DNA of 64,000 nt from Faecalicatena fissicatena (GTDB lineage: Bacteria; Bacillota; Clostridia; Lachnospirales; Lachnospiraceae), in assembly GCA_001028025.1 (NCBI GenBank), contig LDAQ01000010.1, positions 1 through 64,000 on the forward strand, in the 5' to 3' direction. Position 1 is the stretch's first letter. Each line of letters starts with the position of its first letter. The notes below the pieces were generated by a model. The model had not been told where the DNA came from, searched no databases, and was given only the letters and a program-made list of their open reading frames with translations. The position numbers and the translations under genes are program-made. This document shows positions 1 through 8,990 of this stretch, one piece after another.

Positions 1-52
1 CATTTTGCGGAAACTCAAGGATTACCTTTAAATTTGCGTTAAATTTTGCACA

Positions 53-104
53 AAAATACCGCTGCAATTATGTTGGAAATTAAACATAATTACAGCGGTA
101 TTTA
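53..104 (-). terminator. Terminator after the zinc-ribbon/TPR gene
   Basis: A long inverted repeat (AATACCGCTG with CAGCGGTATT, extended by ATTATG/CATAAT) lies just past the stop codon at 112. On the minus strand it is followed by a short T run, so it fits an intrinsic terminator; being symmetric it could also act on the plus strand. Positions 1-52 hold nothing I can name. Confidence 0.75.
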
Positions 105-111
105 TCTTACC

Positions 112-1575
112 TTATTCGGGCAGTTCCAATACGTAATTTCTTTTCGTTATCTGTGTCATTTTGCCGCTTTTGCTGACAAGAACTGCGCAGAACATGGTCT
201 GCCCTGCGGGCATATCAATGGGTCCTTCATATTTGTCAGATGTAGTGCCGGGATCCGTGCCATCCATTGTATAGTAAGCCGTATATCCCTCAGGGACATT
301 AATGGTAATCTGTGTGGCCGTATCGTACTGTCCGGTGGACGGTGTAACTGCAGGGGCATCCTCAACAGGAATATCTACAGTGTATACTTTTACCGCGGTG
401 AGGCTCGGGACCTTCTTTTTATTGACGGATATTGCCTTTATCGTAGTTGTTCCTTCTTCCAGAAGGATCGGTTCCTCATATTTTGTGCTGGATGTATCAG
501 GCTCTGAACCATCTGTCGTATAATAAATGGTCTCGCCGCCGGAGCCAAGCGATACTTCCTGAACTTCCGGATAAGTCCCCTCTTCCAGGCTGAATTCCGG
601 TTCTTCGGATACATAGGACTTTACGCCCAGGAGAACATCATCGTCCTCGCATGCGTCCAGAAGCTCTGATATCTTCAGCAGCTGCTTGCTGTCCACATAA
701 AAATCAATGGCAGCTTTATACAGCTCCACATTGGACGGCTGTGAACTTATAGCCGTCAGGAACACGGCCTCTGCTCCTTCCAGGTCGTCCTGCTGACTGT
801 ATGTTTTTGAAAGGCCGGTGTAGGCCTCAGCTTTTTTATTATTCTTAGAGATTGCCTTGTTGAAATAATTCTCCGCCATTGTATAGTCACTCGTCAGAAG
901 CGCCTGATTTCCTTTTCTTACCTGGCCCTCGTACGAGTTCTGATACAGGACAAATCCCAGTATTCCTGCCAGAATCAGCAGGACCAGAACGATAATAAGT
1001 GCTCTCTGACGCCGTTTTTTCGCAAGTCGTTTTTTGCGTGCAATTTGCTGGCGCCGTCTCTCTTCCGCCTCGTTTCTTTCCTGGCGCATGGCGCCTGTGT
1101 TCTGCCGCATGGATCCTGTCGACATTCTTCCGGTCTGCCGCATAGAGGTGGTGTTTCTTCCCGTCTGGCGCATCGAACCGGTAGTATTCCTGCCGGTCTG
1201 CCGCATGGAGCCGGTGGAAGTCCGTCCCGTCTGATATCTGGAATCTGAACCGGACTGGCGCGCCAAACCTGCCGTGGACCTGCCGGACTGACGTCCCTGT
1301 CTCATCGCCTCATTTCTCCGGGCACGTATCTCATCCATTTCTCCCTGGCTCAGTACTCTTGTAGAATTACTGTACTCTCTTGTTCCGTCACGGCGGTATC
1401 TTCGGATATCGTCTGTCCTGATCTGTCTTGTGGCGTCTTCGATAGAACCCTTCACTTCCTGAGCGAGGACATCTTCCAGAGGATTATAATCTGGCACAAT
1501 CTGAACTTCCATATGGCATTCCGGACAATAAAGCATGTCATCCGGAATCATGGCACCACAATGTGTACATCTCAT
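112..1575 (-). CDS. Zinc-ribbon, single-TM protein with TPR and two chitobiase-C-like domains
   Basis: No function is assigned. Residues 3-20 form a CxxC...CxxC zinc ribbon. Residues 100-165 are a basic low-complexity stretch with tandem copies of RQTGR(N/M)(T/S)TGSM, and residues 165-190 are very Lys/Arg-rich. One membrane segment follows at about 191-211. Beyond it lie TPR-like helices (about 215-300, with a KAISKNNKKAEAYTGLSKTY type repeat). Two beta-rich repeats with TxDGSxPxxxSxxY signatures (about 335-400 and 410-480) resemble the C-terminal domain of chitobiases. The inferred topology is a cytoplasmic N-terminus with TPR and beta domains outside. It lies downstream of folD by 11 bases on the same strand, so it is probably cotranscribed. 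A role in sensing or envelope assembly is a guess only. Confidence 0.85.
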   Translation of the reverse strand: MRCTHCGAMIPDDMLYCPECHMEVQIVPDYNPLEDVLAQEVKGSIEDATRQIRTDDIRRYRRDGTREYSNSTRVLSQGEMDEIRARRNEAMRQGRQSGRSTAGLARQSGSDSRYQTGRTSTGSMRQTGRNTTGSMRQTGRNTTSMRQTGRMSTGSMRQNTGAMRQERNEAEERRRQQIARKKRLAKKRRQRALIIVLVLLILAGILGFVLYQNSYEGQVRKGNQALLTSDYTMAENYFNKAISKNNKKAEAYTGLSKTYSQQDDLEGAEAVFLTAISSQPSNVELYKAAIDFYVDSKQLLKISELLDACEDDDVLLGVKSYVSEEPEFSLEEGTYPEVQEVSLGSGGETIYYTTDGSEPDTSSTKYEEPILLEEGTTTIKAISVNKKKVPSLTAVKVYTVDIPVEDAPAVTPSTGQYDTATQITINVPEGYTAYYTMDGTDPGTTSDKYEGPIDMPAGQTMFCAVLVSKSGKMTQITKRNYVLELPE

Positions 1576-1586
1576 CTTATTTCCTC

Positions 1587-2426
1587 CTACCTGCGTGCAG
1601 TTTCCACACAGTTGTTCATCAGCATGGCAATTGTCATAGGCCCTACTCCGCCCGGCACAGGCGTTATAGCGGATACTTTATCAGCCACATCCGTAAAATC
1701 CACATCTCCACAAAGCTTATTGTTCTCGTCACGGTGCATTCCTACATCAATAACCACAGCCCCGTCTTTTACATATTCTGCATTAATAAACTGTCTTTTC
1801 CCAATCGCAACGATCAGAATGTCCGCACGCCGTGCCACTTCTTTGAGGTTTTTTGTACGGGAATGTGCTACAGTTACCGTACCGTTTTCCCTCAGAAGCA
1901 GAGCGGCCATAGGCTTGCCTACAATGTTGCTTCTGCCGATCACGACGCATTCTTTTCCTTCAATCTCAATCCCGGAGCGTTTCAAAAGCTGGATAATCCC
2001 AGCCGGAGTACAGGACAAAAAGCCTTTTTCACCGATCCAGAGGCGCCCCACGCTTCCCGGATGAAATCCATCGACATCCTTATCCGGTGAAATCGTGCGG
2101 ATAACCAGATCCTCGTTAATATGTGGGGGAAGGGGCAGCTGCACCAGGATTCCGTTGACCTCACTGTCAGCGTTCAATTCCTCTACAAGAGATACGAGTT
2201 CTGCTTCAGTGGTCGTCTCAGGAAGCTCATAAGCCCTGGATTCTATCCCGATATATGCGCAGGCCTTTTTCTTGTTGTTGACATATACGGAGGAAGCCGG
2301 ATCATCTCCCACCTGTACAACAGCCAGGCAGATATGTCCCCCGTTTTCGCTTATTTTCTTTACTTCTTCTTTTAATTCATCTTTAATCTGTGCTGAAATC
2401 AGTTTTCCGTCAATTATCTGTGCCAT
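1587..2426 (-). CDS. folD: Methylene-THF dehydrogenase / methenyl-THF cyclohydrolase
   Basis: FolD interconverts 5,10-methylene-THF and 10-formyl-THF through methenyl-THF in the cytoplasm. The 279-residue length is typical. Visible family signatures are the N-terminal DDPASxxYVxxKxKAC block (the K of YVNNKKKAC is the expected catalytic lysine), the loop QLPLPPHI, DGFHPGSVGRL, the nucleotide-binding GRSNIVGKPMAALLL, and the C-terminal TPVPGGVGPMTIAML. It follows fhs by 11 bases, so the two successive steps of the folate one-carbon branch are encoded together. The start has GGAGGATGG just before or around the ATG at 2426. Confidence 0.97.
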   Translation of the reverse strand: MAQIIDGKLISAQIKDELKEEVKKISENGGHICLAVVQVGDDPASSVYVNNKKKACAYIGIESRAYELPETTTEAELVSLVEELNADSEVNGILVQLPLPPHINEDLVIRTISPDKDVDGFHPGSVGRLWIGEKGFLSCTPAGIIQLLKRSGIEIEGKECVVIGRSNIVGKPMAALLLRENGTVTVAHSRTKNLKEVARRADILIVAIGKRQFINAEYVKDGAVVIDVGMHRDENNKLCGDVDFTDVADKVSAITPVPGGVGPMTIAMLMNNCVETARR

Positions 2427-2437
2427 TCCATCCTCCT

Positions 2438-4108
2438 TTAGAAGAGCCCGGTAATCTTACCATCTTCAGTAACATCAATATTATTTGCAGCGGGAACTTT
2501 CGGAAGCCCCGGCATTGTCATAATTGCGCCTGTCAGTGCGACAACAAATCCGGCGCCGGCGCTGACATATACCTCGCGGATGTGGATATCGAAATTCTCC
2601 GGACGCCCAAGTTTTTTTGCATCATCAGATAAAGAATACTGATTCTTGGCCATACAGACAGGGAAGGCTCCAAAGCCCATTGCCTCGATCTTGGCCAGTT
2701 GCTTTTCGGCTGCCGGTTCGTAAACAACTCCGCGCGCTCCATATATTTCTTTTGCTATGGTCTCAATTTTTTCCTTCAGTGACAGTTCGTCTGCATACAG
2801 CGGGTGGAAATAACTCTCCTTTTTTTCAAGCGTCTCAAGCACTTTTTCTGCAAGCATGACACCGCCGTCTCCGCCCTTTTCCCATACTTCGGAGAGTGCA
2901 AACTCACAGCCTCGTTCCTCACAGAACCTGCGGATATAATCATTTTCCGCCTCTGTATCTGTCACAAATGAATTCAGTGTTACAATAACTGGTACATCAT
3001 ATTTCTTAATATTTTCTATATGTTTTTCCAGATTTACAATTCCTTTTTCGAGCGCTTCCAGATTCTCTTCGCCCAGATCGCTCTTTGCAACTCCCCCATT
3101 ATACTTCAAAGCGCGCACTGTTGCAACTAAAACTACAGCATCCGGTTTCAGGCCTGCCTTGCGGCACTTGATATCCAGGAACTTTTCTGCTCCGAGATCT
3201 GCACCGAATCCCGCTTCTGTAATAGTAATGTCACTGATCTTCAGAGCCATCTTCGTCGCACGGACGCTGTTGCAGCCGTGTGCAATGTTGGCAAAGGGGC
3301 CGCCGTGTACCAGAGCCGGTGTATGCTCAAGAGTCTGAATGATGTTCGGCTTGATGGCATCTTTCAGGAGGGCGGTCATCGCACCTGTAGCCTGAAGATC
3401 GTCCGCTGTCACCGGATCTCCTGCAAAATTATAGGCCACGATAATTCTGCCGAGTCTTCTTTTCAGATCTGCCAGATCATCTGCCAGGCAGAGAATAGCC
3501 ATGATTTCTGATGCTACGGTTATGACGAAATGATCTTCTCTTACCATCCCGTCCATCTTATTGCCCAATCCTACGACTGTATTACGGAGCACTCTGTCAT
3601 TCATATCCAGACAGCGTTTCCAGACAACCTGCCGCGGGTCGATCCCCAGCACATTCCCCTGCTGGATGTGATTGTCCAGCATAGCGGCGAGCAGATTGTT
3701 GGCGGAGGTAATTGCATGAAAATCTCCGGTAAAATGAAGATTCAGATCTTCCATCGGAACAACCTGGGCATAACCGCCGCCGGCAGCGCCGCCTTTGATT
3801 CCGAAACAGGGGCCCAGGGATGGCTCCCGCAGGGCAATCAGTGCCTTTTTATTCAGCTTTGCCATTGCCTGTCCGAGACCTACCGTGGTGGTTGTTTTTC
3901 CTTCTCCCGCAGGTGTGGGGTTGATCGCCGTTACAAGAACCAGTTTTCCGTCCTCACGGTCTTTGATCTTATCCCACAGGTCATCGGAAAGTTTTGCTTT
4001 GTATTTGCCATAGAATTCTAGGTCCTCTTCCTCAATCCCAATCTTTGCTGCCACATCTCTTATATGCAGCAGCTCTGCCTCCTGTGCAATCTGAATATCT
4101 GTTTTCAT
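2438..4108 (-). CDS. fhs: Formate--tetrahydrofolate ligase
   Basis: Fhs joins formate to THF using ATP, giving 10-formyl-THF for purine synthesis and, in acetogens, for the methyl branch of the Wood-Ljungdahl pathway. The 556 residues match the family. The ATP-binding loop TPAGEGKTTTTVGLGQA lies near residue 65-80, and REPSLGPCFGIKGGAAGGG, VHGGPFANIAHGCNS and the C-terminal TGAIMTMPGLPKVPAA are diagnostic blocks. It begins the fhs-folD pair; upstream ftsK ends 16 bases away. No other acetogenesis genes are in the window, so the pathway cannot be inferred. Confidence 0.98.
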   Translation of the reverse strand: MKTDIQIAQEAELLHIRDVAAKIGIEEEDLEFYGKYKAKLSDDLWDKIKDREDGKLVLVTAINPTPAGEGKTTTTVGLGQAMAKLNKKALIALREPSLGPCFGIKGGAAGGGYAQVVPMEDLNLHFTGDFHAITSANNLLAAMLDNHIQQGNVLGIDPRQVVWKRCLDMNDRVLRNTVVGLGNKMDGMVREDHFVITVASEIMAILCLADDLADLKRRLGRIIVAYNFAGDPVTADDLQATGAMTALLKDAIKPNIIQTLEHTPALVHGGPFANIAHGCNSVRATKMALKISDITITEAGFGADLGAEKFLDIKCRKAGLKPDAVVLVATVRALKYNGGVAKSDLGEENLEALEKGIVNLEKHIENIKKYDVPVIVTLNSFVTDTEAENDYIRRFCEERGCEFALSEVWEKGGDGGVMLAEKVLETLEKKESYFHPLYADELSLKEKIETIAKEIYGARGVVYEPAAEKQLAKIEAMGFGAFPVCMAKNQYSLSDDAKKLGRPENFDIHIREVYVSAGAGFVVALTGAIMTMPGLPKVPAANNIDVTEDGKITGLF

Positions 4109-4124
4109 TTCTTTCCCTCCTGGA

Positions 4125-6557
4125 TTATATATTTTCTTCTATATACTGTTCGAATTCTTCTTCTGTCATTAGAATCTTTCTGGGTTTTGTCCCCTCTTCT
4201 TCCCCGACAATTCCCGCTTCTGCAAGCTGGTCCATGATACGCGCCGCTCTGTTGAATCCTATTTTGAACATGCGCTGCAGCATACCGATTGATGCTTTCT
4301 CCTTATCAATGATAAGCTTTCCTGCCTCCACAAAATATGTATCCCTCTCGCTTCCGCCGTCTGCTGCGCCCGGTGCTATACCGACCGCGGAGGTACCTGT
4401 ATTGGAGTTCACATGCTCTTCCACTTCCTCACTGTAAGAAACGTTGCCGTTGTGCTCAATCAGATGGTCAACGACCTTCTGCACCTCTTTGTCCGAGACA
4501 AAGGAACCCTGCACCCTGACCGGCTTCGGATAGCCTGTCGGGTAAAATAACATATCTCCTTTTCCAAGAAGCTTTTCTGCCCCGTTCATATCGATGATCG
4601 TACGGGAGTCAACTCCTGAGGAAACTGAAAAAGCAATTCGGGAAGGCATATTCGCCTTGATCAGTCCCGTGATAACGTTTACGGAAGGACGCTGGGTAGC
4701 CAGGATAAGATGCAGCCCGGCCGCTCTTGCCAGCTGTGCCAGACGACAGATCGCTCCCTCCACTTCTCCGGGGGCAACCATCATCAGATCGGCAAGCTCG
4801 TCCACGATAATCACGATCTGCGGCATCTTCTTCGGAGCCTCCTCACCGGTCTCGAGGTGGCCGATCTTTTCGTTAAATCCCTTCAGATCTCTTACATTAT
4901 ATTCTGCAAAAAGCTTATAACGCTTCTCCATCTCGGCAACGGCCCAGTTCAGAGCACCGGCAGCCTTCTTCGGATCAGTGACAACCGGAATTAAAAGATG
5001 CGGAATTCCATTGTATACGCTGAGCTCCACCACTTTCGGATCCACCATGATCAGTTTTACGTCTTCCGGATCTGCTTTATATATAATACTCATAATCAAT
5101 GTGTTGATACATACGGACTTACCTGAACCAGTGGCACCCGCAACAAGCAGATGAGGCATTTTCGCAATATCTGCGACCACGACTTTTCCGGATATATCTT
5201 TGCCTACAGCAAAAGATATGCTGGACTTGCTGTTCTTAAACTCATTGGATTCCAGCAGGTCTCGCAGCATAACCGCCGTATTCTCACTGTTAGGTACTTC
5301 TATGCCGACGGCAGCCTTTCCCGGAATCGGGGCCTCGATCCTCAGATCAGTTACGGCCAGATTCAGCTTAATATCATCGGCCAGTCCCACAATTTTACTA
5401 ACCTTAACGCCCTGTTCCGGCTGAATCTCATACCGGGTGACAGACGGGCCGCAGCTCGCATTGGTAACATGTACCTGCACGCCAAAATTCTGGAGCGTCT
5501 GTTCCAGCTTGAGGGCGGTAGCCCGCAGGTGTGCGTCAGAATCTCCACTGGCTTTCTTCCCGCGGTTCAGCAGAGAAAGCGGCGGAATCCGGTAGATTTG
5601 CAGCGGCTGTTCTTCCTGTGCCTTAATGGTCTCTTCCACATGAACAGCTTCGGCAGCCACCATCTGGGCGCTTTCCTGTGTTTTTCTCTTTTTCGCCGGT
5701 TCCGGTGTCTTAACCGGTGTCTCCGGTACAATCTCCTCGACAGCTTCCGCTTCCGGGCGGTTGATCACCAGATCTTCAAATGGAGACGGCACTGGTGCTT
5801 CCGACGTATTTGACTCCTCGGGTGACAGTTCCATCAGATCCGGAGTCTTTCTGCGTGAGCTTTTATCCGAAAGCGTTGTAGCAAAAGAAACGCCGGATAC
5901 TTTATTATCCTGCCTTTTTAACTTCTCAGTCTCTCTTTGTTGTCTCTGCTGCACCCGTTTCTTTGCGGATGCTTCTTTCTTTCTTCTGGCGTCTTCATAC
6001 GCTTTTTTACTGTGACGGCTTAAGGGTGAGAGAAGGGACTTCTCTGTTATCAGGATCACACAGATCACCGCAAGAATAATAATCACCACGTAAGTACCCA
6101 CCACGCCAATCAGCGGGCAGAACAGCTTAACGATGCAGCCGCCCAGAAAGCCGCCTGCATTTTTATGCTGGCTGGCCAGTTTGTAATAGGTTAACAGTCC
6201 CGCTTCAGAATCATACGGGTTCATTACTAATTCTAAAAATGCTGTCAGCAGAAGCAGCAGGATCACTGATGCCGCTGTTTTTATGTACGCGTGTGCGTTG
6301 CCTTTATTTGATATTGTAAAGGCAACCACACCGAACAGGATAAATGGCAGAAGGTATGCCATGAATCCGAATAACCCGAACATTACTGACGAAACTGCCT
6401 CCCCCGCAATTCCACCCAGGCCAAAATTACTAATAACAAGCAGGATACATACTGCCAGTATGGCAAGTATCAGAATCTCCTCTTTCAGGGCTGTATTTTC
6501 CTGCTTCTTTGTCCTTCGGCCCGTTGTTTTTCTTTTCTTTGTCGACTTTGCAGCCAT
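4125..6557 (-). CDS. ftsK: DNA translocase FtsK/SpoIIIE
   Basis: A membrane-anchored, ATP-driven DNA pump that clears chromosome DNA from the closing septum (cell division or sporulation). The protein begins MAAKSTKKRK and has 810 residues: an N-terminal bundle of about four membrane segments (about 35-175), a charged linker (about 180-350), the motor domain with Walker A GATGSGKSVC and Walker B IIVIVDELADLMM, and a C-terminal gamma winged helix (MLQRMFKIGFNRAARIMDQL) that reads KOPS/SRS-like DNA. The ATG at 6557 is preferred because GGGGG lies 8 bases upstream and a promoter (6595-6623) overlaps the alternative start at 6623. tepA lies just upstream, a pairing common in Clostridia. Confidence 0.96.
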   Translation of the reverse strand: MAAKSTKKRKTTGRRTKKQENTALKEEILILAILAVCILLVISNFGLGGIAGEAVSSVMFGLFGFMAYLLPFILFGVVAFTISNKGNAHAYIKTAASVILLLLLTAFLELVMNPYDSEAGLLTYYKLASQHKNAGGFLGGCIVKLFCPLIGVVGTYVVIIILAVICVILITEKSLLSPLSRHSKKAYEDARRKKEASAKKRVQQRQQRETEKLKRQDNKVSGVSFATTLSDKSSRRKTPDLMELSPEESNTSEAPVPSPFEDLVINRPEAEAVEEIVPETPVKTPEPAKKRKTQESAQMVAAEAVHVEETIKAQEEQPLQIYRIPPLSLLNRGKKASGDSDAHLRATALKLEQTLQNFGVQVHVTNASCGPSVTRYEIQPEQGVKVSKIVGLADDIKLNLAVTDLRIEAPIPGKAAVGIEVPNSENTAVMLRDLLESNEFKNSKSSISFAVGKDISGKVVVADIAKMPHLLVAGATGSGKSVCINTLIMSIIYKADPEDVKLIMVDPKVVELSVYNGIPHLLIPVVTDPKKAAGALNWAVAEMEKRYKLFAEYNVRDLKGFNEKIGHLETGEEAPKKMPQIVIIVDELADLMMVAPGEVEGAICRLAQLARAAGLHLILATQRPSVNVITGLIKANMPSRIAFSVSSGVDSRTIIDMNGAEKLLGKGDMLFYPTGYPKPVRVQGSFVSDKEVQKVVDHLIEHNGNVSYSEEVEEHVNSNTGTSAVGIAPGAADGGSERDTYFVEAGKLIIDKEKASIGMLQRMFKIGFNRAARIMDQLAEAGIVGEEEGTKPRKILMTEEEFEQYIEENI

Positions 6558-6594
6558 TATACTTCCCCCTTGGTATTTTACACATACTGTATTT

Positions 6595-6623
6595 AGTATA
6601 CCATTATTTGAAAAGCATGTCAT
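6595..6623 (-). promoter_or_regulatory. Sigma-A-type promoter of ftsK
   Basis: On the minus strand ATGACA (6623-6618), a 17-base spacer and TATACT (6600-6595). It lies about 40 bases before the chosen ftsK start and would also drive fhs-folD by read-through. Confidence 0.6.
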
Positions 6624-6736
6624 TATTAAATTTTTCGTACTGTTATATCATGAATCAAAGATTCATCATCGCCATTCGCCGTTCGGAAAATGTAAAAGTA
6701 TGCTTTCCTCACAAACACACCTTATATCATACCATG

Positions 6737-7465
6737 TTATAAGGAAGGAAAATCGAAACCTGTTTCTTCTTTTTTTCTGTCTTCTATCATGGAATGAAGC
6801 TTTGAAAGTGCCTGGCTGATACCGCCAACCTCATCGATGAGTCCTTCCTTCACAGCCTCTTCTCCCTCCAGCAGGGTCCCGACGTCTTTCACAAGCTGGC
6901 TGGAATCCAGCATGAGTTTTTCCAGACGCTCCTGGGTGATGTTGGAGTGGGATGCAATGAACCTGGTTATTCTGTCCTGCGTCTTTTCCATGTTGCGGTA
7001 GCTCTGGATCACGCCGATAAACATACCGGTAGATCTTACCGGGTGTACGATCATGGTACCGCTGGGAACAATAAAGGAGTAGTCTGCAGACACTGCGAGG
7101 GGTCCTCCTATGGAATGGCTTCCTCCCAGAACAAGTGATACCGTGGGTTTGCTCAGAGATGCGATCATCTCTGCAATAGCAAGCCCCGCCTCCACATCTC
7201 CACCCAACGTATTCAGCAATATCAGGATGCCTTCGATATCATCGTTATCCTCTGCTTCTGCCAGGCGCGGAATCAGATGCTCATATTTTGTTGCCTTTGT
7301 ATTGCCGGACACTGCTTCATGTCCCTCAATCTCCCCTATGATCGTCATCAGCTGGATATTATGTCTCCCGCTCTCCTTGCCAAGCCTGAGTGTGCCGGTA
7401 TCTTTTATCTCCTCATTCTCTCCTGCCTGGGTTTTCTGAATCTGCTCTTCTTTATTCTTATCCAT
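6737..7465 (-). CDS. tepA: ClpP-class serine protease TepA
   Basis: A 242-residue member of the ClpP/crotonase fold in the TepA (YmfB) subgroup, cytosolic and thought to act as a peptidase in germination or export quality control. The N-terminal 30 residues are charged and variable. LNTLGGDVEAGLAIAEMI matches the ClpP oxyanion strand. The nucleophile is expected at Ser118 in GGSHSIGGPLA, and His141 in MIVHPVRS matches the ClpP catalytic His. It has no ClpX-docking features that I can see. It sits directly before ftsK, with its own 179-base upstream gap to that gene. Confidence 0.9.
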   Translation of the reverse strand: MDKNKEEQIQKTQAGENEEIKDTGTLRLGKESGRHNIQLMTIIGEIEGHEAVSGNTKATKYEHLIPRLAEAEDNDDIEGILILLNTLGGDVEAGLAIAEMIASLSKPTVSLVLGGSHSIGGPLAVSADYSFIVPSGTMIVHPVRSTGMFIGVIQSYRNMEKTQDRITRFIASHSNITQERLEKLMLDSSQLVKDVGTLLEGEEAVKEGLIDEVGGISQALSKLHSMIEDRKKEETGFDFPSL

Positions 7466-7534
7466 TTTATTCCTGCCTTTCCTGATAGTAGCAATGCTTC
7501 ATTTTCTATATAGTATCTGAAAGAAAAACAGGAA

Positions 7535-7661
7535 TTATACACTATTTTGCAGCTTGGCTGCAAATCCGCCCGCAGGGCATGAGTTACGGTATGCCCTTGG
7601 GTATACACTATTTTGCAGTTTGACTGCAAATCCGCCCGCAGGGCATATTTATTCGGCATAC
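7535..7661 (+). repeat. 68-bp-family repeat locus R1 (about two units)
   Basis: Two related units of about 66 bases begin at 7536 and 7602, each with TATACACTATTTTGCAG, a TGCAG..CTGCA hairpin, and ATCCGCCCGCAGGGCAT. The second unit is truncated and diverges after GGGCAT. It shares TCCGCCCGCAGGGC and GCCC..GGTATAC landmarks with loci at 14.6, 46.0 and 48.0 kb. It lies between metY and tepA and fills most of that 238-base gap. Confidence 0.8.
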
Positions 7662-7703
7662 AAAAAATGGTATGGACGATTGTATACATCCATACCATTC
7701 AAA

Positions 7704-8978
7704 TTATTGCAGTGCCTGCTCGATATCTGCAATAATATCTTCAACATTTTCAATTCCTACGCTGAATCTGATCAGATCAGGCTGTACGCCTGCTTCCATC
7801 AGTTCCTGCTCATTCATCTGGCGGTGTGTGTGGCTTGCCGGATGAAGCACACAACTGCGTGCATCCGCCACATGAGTCACAATTGCCACCATTTTCAGTT
7901 TATCCATCATCTCAACCGCCGCGTTCCGTCCGCCCTTCAGGCCGAAAGTGAGAACGCCGCATGTTCCGCCCGGCATATACTTCTGAGCCAGGTCATAATA
8001 TTTGTCTCCCGGAAGAGAGGGGCATGACACCCATGCCACTTTCTCATTGTTCTGCAGATACTTAGCAACGGTAAGTGCATTTTCACAATGGCGCGGCATA
8101 CGAAGATGCAGCGTCTCCAGCCCGATATTTAATAAAAAGGCATTCTGCGGAGCCTGAATAGAACCCAGATCCCTCATCAGCTGTGCGGTCGCTTTCTGGA
8201 TAAAAGCAAGTTTGCCGAACTTCTGTGTATAGACGATCCCGTGATATGTCTCGTCAGGAGTTGTCAGGCCCGGAAACTTCCCTTGCTGTGCTTCCCAGTC
8301 AAAATTGCCGCTGTCTACAATGGCACCGCCTACGCAGGATGCGTGGCCATCCATATACTTGGTCGTAGAATGGGTCACAATATCAGCCCCCCACTCAAAC
8401 GGACGGCAGTTGATCGGCGTTGCAAATGTATTGTCCACGATAAAAGGTACCCCATGTGCATGGGCTGCGTCTGCAAACTTTTCAAAATCCAGGACTACAA
8501 GCGCCGGATTAGCGATCGTTTCACCAAAAACAGCCTTTGTATTGTCCCTGAAAGCTGCCTCCAGCTCTTCTGGTGTGCAGTCGGGATCTACAAAAGTAGC
8601 TTCCACACCCATCTTTCTGATGGTATGTGCAAAAAGGTTATATGTACCGCCGTAAAGAGCTGAAGCACATACGATATGGTCCCCTGCTTCCACAATATTC
8701 ATAACCGCATAGAAATTAGCCGCCTGCCCGGAGGAAGTAAGCATTCCCGCAATTCCGCCCTCTAAGTCGCAGATCTTAGCAGCGACCGCATCATTGGTCG
8801 GATTCTGCAGCCTAGTGTAAAAATATCCGGCTTCTTCCAGATCAAAAAGCCGCCCCATCTGTTCGCTGCTGGTATATTTGAAGGTAGTACTCTGGTAGAT
8901 CGGCAGCACTCTCGGCTCTCCGTTCCCCGGTTCATATCCGGACTGTATACATTTTGTCTCTATCTTATAGCTGCTCAT
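7704..8978 (-). CDS. metY: O-acetylhomoserine sulfhydrylase (aminocarboxypropyltransferase)
   Basis: A PLP enzyme of the Cys/Met metabolism family that makes homocysteine from O-acetyl-L-homoserine and sulfide. The 424-residue length and the N-terminal block ETKCIQSGYEPGNGEPRVLP are typical of MetY, which is longer than MetB/MetC (about 380-400). The PLP lysine is K207 in THSTTKYMDGH; GYFYTRLQNPTNDAVAAKIC and SSGQAANFYAV form the cofactor pocket. It stands alone between repeat locus R1 and an uncharacterised gene 12 bases upstream. Confidence 0.93.
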   Translation of the reverse strand: MSSYKIETKCIQSGYEPGNGEPRVLPIYQSTTFKYTSSEQMGRLFDLEEAGYFYTRLQNPTNDAVAAKICDLEGGIAGMLTSSGQAANFYAVMNIVEAGDHIVCASALYGGTYNLFAHTIRKMGVEATFVDPDCTPEELEAAFRDNTKAVFGETIANPALVVLDFEKFADAAHAHGVPFIVDNTFATPINCRPFEWGADIVTHSTTKYMDGHASCVGGAIVDSGNFDWEAQQGKFPGLTTPDETYHGIVYTQKFGKLAFIQKATAQLMRDLGSIQAPQNAFLLNIGLETLHLRMPRHCENALTVAKYLQNNEKVAWVSCPSLPGDKYYDLAQKYMPGGTCGVLTFGLKGGRNAAVEMMDKLKMVAIVTHVADARSCVLHPASHTHRQMNEQELMEAGVQPDLIRFSVGIENVEDIIADIEQALQ

Positions 8979-8990
8979 ATTTCCTTCCTC

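Noticed and set aside
7405..7698. 97-codon minus-strand frame between tepA and metY
   Set aside because: It runs through repeat R1 and into tepA in another frame; the composition follows the repeat.
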